Source: JBMCLJ01 sp048615375
GTDB lineage: Bacteria; Patescibacteriota; Dojkabacteria; JAOAGR01
DNA: 11,299 nucleotides
Assembly: GCA_048615375.1 (NCBI GenBank)
Contig: JBMCLJ010000043.1
Coordinates: 1-11,299 of the forward strand
Reading direction: 5' to 3'
In this document: positions 5,937 to 11,299 of the stretch, piece by piece
Layout: every line of letters begins with the position of its first letter
How positions within the stretch are numbered: the first letter of the stretch is position 1
Program-made: the position numbers and the translations under genes
The notes under the pieces: model-generated
What the model was told of the DNA's origin: nothing
Database searches by the model: none
The model's input: the letters and a program-made list of their open reading frames with translations, nothing else

Positions 5937-5964
5937 GAACGATAGATTCTACAATAAATCGTTC
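5937..5964 (-). repeat. 7-bp inverted repeat between permease and tubby-like gene
   Basis: GAACGAT (5937-5943) and ATCGTTC (5958-5964) can pair around a 14-base loop, immediately after the permease stop on the minus strand. The T-tract expected of a strong terminator is missing. It could be an inefficient terminator or an operator for a promoter leading to the gene at 5921. Confidence 0.35.
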
Positions 5965-5965
5965 T

Positions 5966-7225
5966 CTATTCATAGCGTAAAGCTTCAATAGGGTTTAACC
6001 GGCTTGCTTTGATCGCGGGTATCGCTCCAGCAAGAAACCCGATAAGCATTGTACCAAGCACAATCATAATAATTATCGGAACTGGATACGCCATAAGGCT
6101 AAATCCCTCAAAATCCTCGAGAAATGTCCGTGAAGCGATGTAATTTATCCCAAAACCTACCACTATCGCCACTCCGGTGCCAAGAATGCCACCCCAAAAT
6201 CCAATACTCGAAGCTTCCACAGCAAATAAGCTGAATACTTCACCGCTCCGCATGCCTAATGCTTTCATCAGACCAATTTCTCTAGTTCGTTCATAGACAC
6301 TCATAAATAATGTATTAATAATGCCAAAAGCCGCCGCGAGAATAACCGCCGCGCTGAATAATCCCAACACCAGCTGAACCATAGTAATACTGGTGTTAAA
6401 CTGCGCAATTTCATCTTCATAGGTTGCCGCGTTAAATCCCATTTCTACGATTTCTGCCTTGATATCATTGATTCTATTGTCTGACAAACCTGATTCATAC
6501 GAAGCGGAGACAAAGAGAAATTCCTGATCTGCACCTTTCTGAAAAGTGCTGATATCCCGGGCTTTCTCAAAAGGAATGTAAGCGGATGTTCCAAACAGTG
6601 TATCGGCAAGCACTCCTGTTACAGAAAACTCTTCCGTTCTCATATCCCCTTCTTCATTGGTAAAAACAATTTCAATGGATTTACCCAGGGCTTGTTCAGG
6701 GTCTTCTGAAACTCCGACCAGTGAAAGATATCTATAGGGAATGAGGATTTCGTTTTCATCATCACCATTCAACAACGAACCTGCTGCCAGAGCAAAGTCG
6801 TATGGTGGCAGGAATGAACCCATCTGAATCACCCGTTTTTCTCCTGAGGAGTCAACCAGGTACTCAGGTTCGACTTGATAATTAGGGTATACTTGTGTGA
6901 TACCATCAATATTCGAAATCGCTTCAATATCGTTTTGGTTAATGTTAATAAAGGTAAATTGCACGCTTTGGTTACGATCCTCTTCATATACAGGAGGTTC
7001 GCCAGCTTGTGTACCGGTGTTGAATTGCGGTGAAACACTGATGATATCCCGTGGCGAAAATGACTCAATCTGCTGAGCGACATACGCCTTGACCCCTTCA
7101 CCCAGGGCAAGACTGAGTGTCAGCGTAAACGTTCCAATAAAAATTGCTAGTAGTGTTAATATAGTCCGCACGATTGAATGTCGCAGGTTACTATGCGCTG
7201 TTTTAATAATATCTCTTGCTTTCAT
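5966..7225 (-). CDS. MacB/FtsX-type ABC transporter permease
   Basis: The 419-residue permease has MacB-like topology. A first membrane helix (about 20-42, RTILTLLAIFIGTFTLTLSL) is followed by a large extracytoplasmic domain (about 45-275). The FtsX module then has three helices, with the hallmark YERTREIGLMKALGMRSGEV between the second and third helices and the closing AIKASRLNPIEALRYE. MacB-type pairs work by moving the external domain (mechanotransmission) and do not carry substrate through the membrane; they export peptides, lipoproteins or antimicrobial compounds. It overlaps its ATPase partner by 4 bases (ATGA) and has a strong Shine-Dalgarno sequence, so the two are made together. In cells with a single membrane the substrate is unknown; LolCE-like lipoprotein work would require an outer membrane. 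Confidence 0.92.
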   Translation of the reverse strand: MKARDIIKTAHSNLRHSIVRTILTLLAIFIGTFTLTLSLALGEGVKAYVAQQIESFSPRDIISVSPQFNTGTQAGEPPVYEEDRNQSVQFTFININQNDIEAISNIDGITQVYPNYQVEPEYLVDSSGEKRVIQMGSFLPPYDFALAAGSLLNGDDENEILIPYRYLSLVGVSEDPEQALGKSIEIVFTNEEGDMRTEEFSVTGVLADTLFGTSAYIPFEKARDISTFQKGADQEFLFVSASYESGLSDNRINDIKAEIVEMGFNAATYEDEIAQFNTSITMVQLVLGLFSAAVILAAAFGIINTLFMSVYERTREIGLMKALGMRSGEVFSLFAVEASSIGFWGGILGTGVAIVVGFGINYIASRTFLEDFEGFSLMAYPVPIIIMIVLGTMLIGFLAGAIPAIKASRLNPIEALRYE

Positions 7226-7908
7226 TTTTTCTTTCCTCCTTCCATTCGCTCAATCTTCCCATCCTTGATATAAATCTTACGATTGCACAGACTGGCAAGT
7301 TCCTCATCGTGGGTGACGATGATGAGGGTAATGCCTTTTTCTTTATTTAGTTTAAATAGCAATTCAGTGATTTTTTCTCCGGTTTCAGAATCAAGGTTGC
7401 CTGTGGGTTCGTCCGCGAAAAGTACTCGTGGTTCAGTAACAATGGCTCTCGCGATACATACACGCTGCTTCTGACCACCAGAAAGGTTTGTGCCTTTATT
7501 TTTAGCTTTATCACTGAGTTCAACATCCTGCAGTGCCTGCTGTGCCTTTTGGGCTCTTGTGCTTTTATCCATTCCACGAATCTTCAGAGGCAGACTAACA
7601 TTATGCAGACTGGAAAGTTGTGGTTGCATAAAAAACTGCTGGAACACAAAGCCAAACTGCTCATTCCTGAGTTTAGCGAGCTGCTTAGCATTCATGCTTT
7701 CAATAGGCTGATCCATAAATGTCACGGAACCACTTGTCGGTTTATCAAGACCGGCTATGATATGCATCAAAGTTGACTTGCCGGAGCCCGATTTACCGAT
7801 AATGGCTACCGTTTCTCCCTCCTGTACCTCAAAGCTTACGCCATTCAACGCGTTAAACACATTGTCACGCTTGCCGTAGGTTTTAATCACATTCTTGACT
7901 TGTAACAT
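7222..7908 (-). CDS. MacB/LolD-type ABC transporter ATPase
   Basis: A 228-residue ATP-binding subunit with all ABC motifs: Walker A GKSGSGKST (38-46), Q-loop around Q90, signature LSGGQKQR (142-149), Walker B VLFADEPTGNLD with E167, and H-loop H200 in IVTHD. The ADEPTGNLDS form and short length are typical of the LolD/MacB/FtsE branch. It powers the FtsX-type permease encoded directly downstream, with a 4-base overlap. A possible promoter (TTTACA, 16 bp, TATTAT) lies upstream, suggesting the pair can be transcribed separately from the ABC-2 exporter genes. A 14-bp ATAACA/TGTTAT palindrome (7907-7920) overlaps its start codon. The substrate cannot be deduced. Confidence 0.95.
   Translation of the reverse strand: MLQVKNVIKTYGKRDNVFNALNGVSFEVQEGETVAIIGKSGSGKSTLMHIIAGLDKPTSGSVTFMDQPIESMNAKQLAKLRNEQFGFVFQQFFMQPQLSSLHNVSLPLKIRGMDKSTRAQKAQQALQDVELSDKAKNKGTNLSGGQKQRVCIARAIVTEPRVLFADEPTGNLDSETGEKITELLFKLNKEKGITLIIVTHDEELASLCNRKIYIKDGKIERMEGGKKK
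7235..7241 (-). promoter_or_regulatory. Strong Shine-Dalgarno sequence of the FtsX-type permease
   Basis: AAGGAGG lies 9 bases before the permease ATG, inside the last codons of the ATPase gene. It is one of the few clear ribosome-binding sites in the window. It sits before an internal operon gene, in contrast to first genes, which lack one. Confidence 0.8.
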
Positions 7909-7929
7909 AACACTTGTTATCCAAATATA

Positions 7930-7957
7930 ATAATAGCACGTTTTAATATTTTGTAAA
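7930..7957 (-). promoter_or_regulatory. Candidate promoter of the MacB-like ABC pair
   Basis: TTTACA (7957-7952) and TATTAT (7935-7930) are separated by 16 bases on the minus strand. The -10 box is 21 bases before the ATG at 7908, giving a leader of about 14 bases. A TATTAT at 7932-7927 is an overlapping alternative. The match is moderate in an AT-rich region. Confidence 0.4.
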
Positions 7958-7991
7958 AACTACTTACCGATCAAGTCTCTTTATCATTTGT

Positions 7992-8096
7992 TCACAGCAG
8001 CTTTCTCGGCATACATAAAATATATACCGCGGCTGCGAGGCAGAATGCAGCAATCGCGCCGAAAAGCACCCGTATGGAGCGATTGAGGTGGAGCAT
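7992..8096 (-). CDS. Possible 34-residue single-helix membrane peptide
   Basis: In the gap of about 300 bases between the ABC-2 permease and the MacB-like ATPase, one short frame reads MLHLNRSIRVLFGAIAAFCL and continues AAAVYILCMPRKLL. It has a basic start, a membrane helix of about 20 residues and a basic end. It opens at ATG 8096 after an in-frame TGA and has no Shine-Dalgarno sequence. A different frame from a GTG at 8206 stays open to 7964 (80 codons), but its composition is rich in Cys, Ser, Tyr and His and does not resemble a known family. One frame may have been continuous with the other before a frameshift, so this stretch could be a decayed gene. No function can be assigned; it is a weak call. 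Confidence 0.25.
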   Translation of the reverse strand: MLHLNRSIRVLFGAIAAFCLAAAVYILCMPRKLL

Positions 8097-8205
8097 GCAT
8101 CAGGATAGTAAAATTCCTGGAAAGCCTCAAATGTCAGTTTCAATACCACTGTTTGTGAATTGATGTACAATAAAGGAATGGCACGGTGATTAAGTTCGAA
8201 CGGCA

Positions 8206-9009
8206 CTAAATCTCAATATCCTTCTTCTTAAAAGCGAACGCTCCGATACTGGCGAATAGCAGTGCTGAGACCACAAAAAATAAAAACTCAGGTGATTTAA
8301 TCGCGCTGTCCGTGGTGATGTAGGTGAGATCCACATAGTGGTAGGGGGTCAAATACTTCACAAATGCCGGCACACCATCCAGCCCGCTGATAGCGTCGAT
8401 AATCAAGGTAATAATTGCCAATGCAGCACCAAACGCGGTCGATTTTCCATCCCCGATAATCACACTTAATCCCTGCCCCAGAGTAAGAAATGTTAATTGA
8501 AAAAGCACACTCACGATACATACTGAGAAAAAATAATTCCATGGAATAGCTTCTTCAGTAAACAACGGAATACCAGCAATGCTTATCGCGTAAATAATCA
8601 GGTTTGTCGTGATCAGTAGTAAGATTGATACAAACATCTTTGAAAAGTAAATCGTATATCTGCCGATTGGACGAGAGAGAAGAAATGATATCGACTTATC
8701 ACTAATTTCTTTTCCGGTAGAATTTACACCCAGGTATACTGCGAAAATCCCTCCCGCGAGCAACAACAAGCTTAATACCTGCGAGGAGTAAAACCCCTCC
8801 ACTGTCGTTAAGCTCGTAGCGGTAGTACCAAACGCCTCCAGGATACTCTCCGGATAACTCGAAAGAAGATCTTCAAGCTGAGAAGCCTGTTCCTTGATGC
8901 TAGTAAAAAGCGCCAGCGTCATTACTGACATCAGTGCCCAGATAACTGACCAGATGATGATTATCTTTATATTCTTTTTTAATCCGAATTGAATGATAGT
9001 CAGATTCAT
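8206..9009 (-). CDS. ABC-2 type transporter permease
   Basis: The 267-residue membrane subunit has about six helices: one near residues 17-37, a short external loop (SSYPESILEAFGTTATS), then helices around 75-95, 118-145, 155-180, 185-205 and 240-258. The pattern LLAGGIFAVYLGVNSTGKEI followed by SFLLSRPIGRYTIYFSK is characteristic of the ABC-2/YhaP-like permeases, with a coupling region between helices 2 and 3. It starts 12 bases downstream of its ATPase gene, so the two form a transporter. Such exporters handle antibiotics, lipids, glycans or sodium; the sequence does not say which. No Shine-Dalgarno sequence is seen. The C-terminus FAFKKKDIEI fits the short basic tail common in the family. 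Confidence 0.88.
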   Translation of the reverse strand: MNLTIIQFGLKKNIKIIIIWSVIWALMSVMTLALFTSIKEQASQLEDLLSSYPESILEAFGTTATSLTTVEGFYSSQVLSLLLLAGGIFAVYLGVNSTGKEISDKSISFLLSRPIGRYTIYFSKMFVSILLLITTNLIIYAISIAGIPLFTEEAIPWNYFFSVCIVSVLFQLTFLTLGQGLSVIIGDGKSTAFGAALAIITLIIDAISGLDGVPAFVKYLTPYHYVDLTYITTDSAIKSPEFLFFVVSALLFASIGAFAFKKKDIEI

Positions 9010-9021
9010 AGTAGTTATACG

Positions 9022-9912
9022 TTAACTCTCGTAATACTCAAGAAACATATTCTCAAGACTTGGTTTTTTTAAATAAAAGTCGTACACATTGTGACGCACC
9101 AGGAAGTCAATCACCGGCTTGTTTTCTTCAACATAGACCATGAATTCAATACCTTTCTGTTCTGTCTTTTTTACAACTGGCAATGCGCTCAGGCCTTCGA
9201 CTACTTGTGGATCTGGATTTTGTAGGGTTATGATATTTACCGCCTTGCGCAGGATATTCTCAGTAGAGTCTTCGAGAATTATTTTTGAATCTTTAATCAT
9301 TATAACCCTGTCGCATACAGATTGAACTTCAGCTAAAACGTGCGATGACAGGAACACTGAACCACCCTGATCACGAACACCTTTGAGGAATTTGAGAATT
9401 TCCTGCTGGATCAGTGGGTCGAGACCAGCTGTCGGCTCATCGAGGATTACAAGCTTTGGACTGTGCATAAGGGCGTAAATCAAACCTGTTTTTTTCTTGT
9501 TTCCGAAAGATAACTTTTTGATCTGCTTGTCTACATCCAGCTTAATCACTTCAGCCATCTCGAGAGCTCGTGCATTGTAATTTTTGCCATAGAGCTGGCT
9601 GCTGTACGTGAATAATTCTTTAGGTGTCAAATACTCGTACAAGCCACCTTCTGAAGGGAAGAATCCAATGTCGCCAATGACTGAGTTTAAGTCCCGCTCC
9701 GAGTGAATCGTCTTGTCAAAAAGCGAAACCGATCCCCGATCAGGTGCGCTATACCCCATGATTAACCGCATAGTTGTAGATTTACCGGCGCCATTGGGTC
9801 CGATAAACCCAACAATTTCTCCAGGATAGACTGAAAAGGTAATATCGATCGCTCCCCTCCCCTTTCCATAGTCCTTTGTCAGGTCTTTTGTAGAAATTAC
9901 TGTATTCGCCAT
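9022..9912 (-). CDS. ABC-2 type transporter ATPase
   Basis: The 296-residue ATPase is of the CcmA/BcrA type and partners the permease encoded just downstream. Walker A GPNGAGKST is at 38-46, Walker B LVILDEPTAGLDP has catalytic E159, and the H-loop is SSH with H191. The signature reads LSFGNKKK (134-141), where most relatives have LS-G/K-G-N/M-K/Q-K/R; phenylalanine at the third position is unusual but the key serine and following glycine are kept. The last 90 residues form the accessory C-terminal domain common in this branch (VEGLSALPVVKKTEQKG and onwards), ending in the standard PSLENMFLEYYES. It is the first gene of the minus-strand cluster, with a plausible promoter close to its ATG. Confidence 0.95.
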   Translation of the reverse strand: MANTVISTKDLTKDYGKGRGAIDITFSVYPGEIVGFIGPNGAGKSTTMRLIMGYSAPDRGSVSLFDKTIHSERDLNSVIGDIGFFPSEGGLYEYLTPKELFTYSSQLYGKNYNARALEMAEVIKLDVDKQIKKLSFGNKKKTGLIYALMHSPKLVILDEPTAGLDPLIQQEILKFLKGVRDQGGSVFLSSHVLAEVQSVCDRVIMIKDSKIILEDSTENILRKAVNIITLQNPDPQVVEGLSALPVVKKTEQKGIEFMVYVEENKPVIDFLVRHNVYDFYLKKPSLENMFLEYYES

Positions 9913-9920
9913 TCATCAAT

Positions 9921-9948
9921 ATAGTAGCAATTTGTAGAAATTTGTCGA
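9921..9948 (-). promoter_or_regulatory. Candidate promoter of the ABC-2 exporter operon
   Basis: TCGACA (9948-9943) and TACTAT (9926-9921) are separated by 16 bases on the minus strand, and the -10 box ends 8 bases before the ATG at 9912. There is no Shine-Dalgarno sequence, so the message would be nearly leaderless. An overlapping TATATT (9923-9918) is an alternative -10. A CACGTG-centred palindrome at 9951-9966 lies just upstream in the divergent intergenic region and could be an operator. Confidence 0.45.
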
Positions 9949-9995
9949 ATGTAAACACGTGACTACTACAAAGGTATCTAGACTTCAAAATAGTT

Positions 9996-10370
9996 ATGGA
10001 ACCAGATAAAAAAATACAAGAAATAATTCAGTCGCTTGAAAAAAGCGCGCATGTTAAATCAGTGTTCGGCGAGCCCATAGAGCATAATGGAATTGTCATT
10101 ATACCCGTAGCTTCTGTAAAAATTTCGGGTGGTGGTGGAGGAGGCTCTGGTACTGCCGATCCCGCCGAGGAAGCTTCCCATGAAGAAGGGAACGGATTTG
10201 GCATGGGTTTTATGTCGGGCGCAAAACCGTTAGGATACATAGAAGTACAAGGTGAGAACTCGGAGTTCATCCCTATTGTTGACAAAACAAAACTTATACT
10301 GCCGGCACTTCTATCCGGGATACTCGCTTTTGTAACCTTACTGAAACTTACAAAAGCAATACGGAAGTAA
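9996..10370 (+). CDS. GerW (YtfJ)-family protein with C-terminal membrane helix
   Basis: The 124-residue protein follows the GerW/YtfJ pattern: an N-terminal helix (IQEIIQSLEKSAHVKSVFGE), the strand GEPIEHNGIVIIPVASVKI, a glycine-rich turn (SGGGGGGSG, about 44-52) and a second half GMGFMSGAKPLGYIEVQG followed by FIPIVDKTK. In Bacillus, GerW is needed for germination through a lytic enzyme, but the family is widespread in non-sporulating bacteria and archaea, where its role is unknown. Nothing here suggests sporulation. A hydrophobic stretch near 99-118 (LILPALLSGILAFVTLLKLT) with a basic end (KAIRK) suggests membrane anchoring. It is divergent from the ABC-2 exporter and 67 bases upstream of the baeRF3 gene. 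Confidence 0.8.
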   Translation: MEPDKKIQEIIQSLEKSAHVKSVFGEPIEHNGIVIIPVASVKISGGGGGGSGTADPAEEASHEEGNGFGMGFMSGAKPLGYIEVQGENSEFIPIVDKTKLILPALLSGILAFVTLLKLTKAIRK

Positions 10371-10422
10371 TAATAACTAAACCAACGTATATTACATTCC
10401 TGATTAATTCACAATATACTTA

Positions 10423-10428
10423 TATAAT
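10423..10428 (+). promoter_or_regulatory. Candidate -10 box of the baeRF3 gene
   Basis: A perfect TATAAT lies 9 bases before the ATG at 10438, which would give a leader of only about 2-3 bases. The region is AT-rich and no good -35 is seen at 16-18 bases. There is no Shine-Dalgarno sequence. Confidence 0.45.
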
Positions 10429-10437
10429 AATTGTATT

Positions 10438-11299
10438 ATGCATACTTTAACACTTGAACGAATAACAGAATTAGCACACATAAAAAAAGATGTCTGTATA
10501 TCAATTTATATTCCCACAGAACGTGCTGGAAAAGAAACAAGACAAAATCAGATACGTTTTAAAAATGCGCTGAAAAAGGCGGAAAAAGACCTGGAATCGC
10601 AAGGCTGGATATCAGAAGATATTAAAAAAATTCTCCACCCAGCGTACGAACTACATACCAATTCCCAGTTTTTCGAAGAACAGCATGATGGTCTGGTAGT
10701 ACTTATAGCTCCAGATGAATTTCATACGTTTAAGTCCCCGTTCACCTTGCCCGAGCTGGTGATAGTAAACGAACGTTTCCACATCAAGCCACTTATTCAA
10801 TACATAAGTGAGGATAACCCCTACTATGTACTTGCACTCAGCTTAAAGGATGTGCGACTATTCACCTGTGACAAATTCAGATGTGAAGAAATTGATCTGG
10901 AGGGCATTATCCCAAAAAGTATAGATGAAGCGTTCCAGTATGAGAAGACTGAACCTCACCTGCAGCAGCACAGTGGTCCCCAGGCGGGTAATAACAGCGC
11001 AATGTTTCATGGCCAGGGCAGAGGAAAAGACGATAAACACGACAGGGAATTTAGATTTTTCAGGATTATCGACAAGGGAATTCATAGAATAGTACAGGAA
11101 AAACAGGCACCTCTTGTAGTCGCGGCGACTGAAGAGCACTTCAGTCAGTATAAAAACGAGGCGAATACCTATCAGCATCTCTTTACTGATGGCTATGTTA
11201 AAGGGAATCCTGAAAACAAGAAAAGTCACGACCTCCATGCGCAAGCCTGGAGCGTTGTCGAGCCTGAATTTAAAAAAGGAATAGAAGAGATTATTACCA
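10438..11299 (+). CDS. baeRF3-type release-factor-1-like protein, 3' end outside window
   Basis: At least 287 codons are open to the window edge. The sequence matches the bacterial family related to archaeal/eukaryotic release factor 1 (baeRF family 3). It has an opening strand CISIYIPTERAGKETRQNQIR, then HDGLVVLIAPDEF, LPELVIVNERFHIKPLIQYI, YYVLALSLKDVRLF, the FHGQGRGKDD loop (190-199), FRFFRIIDKGIHRIV, APLVVAATEEHF and the late AWSVVEPEF. Families of this type are proposed from comparative genomics to act at the ribosome, in rescue or hibernation, and not in normal termination; experimental data are limited. The HGQG loop recalls the GGQ of true release factors only superficially. The ATG was chosen because it directly precedes the first family strand. 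Confidence 0.88.
   Translation, partial: MHTLTLERITELAHIKKDVCISIYIPTERAGKETRQNQIRFKNALKKAEKDLESQGWISEDIKKILHPAYELHTNSQFFEEQHDGLVVLIAPDEFHTFKSPFTLPELVIVNERFHIKPLIQYISEDNPYYVLALSLKDVRLFTCDKFRCEEIDLEGIIPKSIDEAFQYEKTEPHLQQHSGPQAGNNSAMFHGQGRGKDDKHDREFRFFRIIDKGIHRIVQEKQAPLVVAATEEHFSQYKNEANTYQHLFTDGYVKGNPENKKSHDLHAQAWSVVEPEFKKGIEEIIT

Noticed and set aside
9951..9966. CACGTG palindrome with GTA/TAC arms between divergent genes
   Set aside because: CACGTG is short and common and only three outer pairs match; kept as a remark under the promoter and not claimed as an operator.
1..11299. Mobile element, CRISPR array, tRNA or rRNA
   Set aside because: No transposase or integrase sequence, no regularly spaced long repeats and no tRNA-like cloverleaf or rRNA segment were recognised on reading both strands.

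Overview
The window looks like bacterial chromosome, moderately AT-rich, with short intergenic gaps. It uses the standard bacterial code: TAA, TAG and TGA all end recognisable genes, which argues against the UGA-recoding Gracilibacteria/Absconditabacteria code. The style suggests a member of the Patescibacteria (candidate phyla radiation) or a similarly streamlined lineage: promoter -10 boxes almost touching start codons, scarce Shine-Dalgarno sequences, and a mix of GerW-family, baeRF3-type and MacB-like genes. This placement is inference; no rRNA or other phylogenetic marker is present.

Bases 1-2525 hold the remains of an F0F1 ATP synthase operon, which is the most striking part of the window. 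Gene order is still atpB-atpE-(atpF)-atpH-atpA, but nearly every gene is damaged. atpB has an in-frame TAG after the first membrane helix. atpE is intact. atpF is reduced to its last 28 codons. atpH consists only of the C-terminal domain. atpA has lost about 180 residues, including the Walker A region, with a frameshift at the join. atpG, atpD and atpC are absent: a KsgA-type rRNA methyltransferase starts 16 bases after the atpA stop. I read this as a snapshot of ATP synthase loss, unless it is an assembly artefact.

Bases 2542-4500 contain ksgA, then a convergent toxin-antitoxin pair (PIN-domain toxin, ribbon-helix-helix antitoxin) on the minus strand, then a small two-helix membrane protein. 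The toxin-antitoxin promoter is near consensus (TTGACG, 17 bp, TATAAT). Its spacer is made of a heptamer repeated three times, and its predicted start site falls on the start codon, so the mRNA should be leaderless. Exonuclease III (xth) follows on the plus strand and ends in a clear intrinsic terminator.

Bases 5343-9912 are minus-strand transport genes. Reading in the direction of transcription, they are an ABC-2 type exporter (ATPase, then permease), a poorly coding stretch of about 300 bp that may hold a 34-residue single-helix protein, a MacB/LolD-like ATPase overlapping its FtsX-type permease by 4 bp, and a tubby/LURP-one-like domain protein.

Bases 9996-11299 are plus-strand: a GerW (YtfJ)-family protein with a C-terminal membrane helix, then a baeRF3-type homologue of archaeal/eukaryotic release factor 1, cut by the window end. 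No tRNA, rRNA, CRISPR array, transposase or integrase was recognised.
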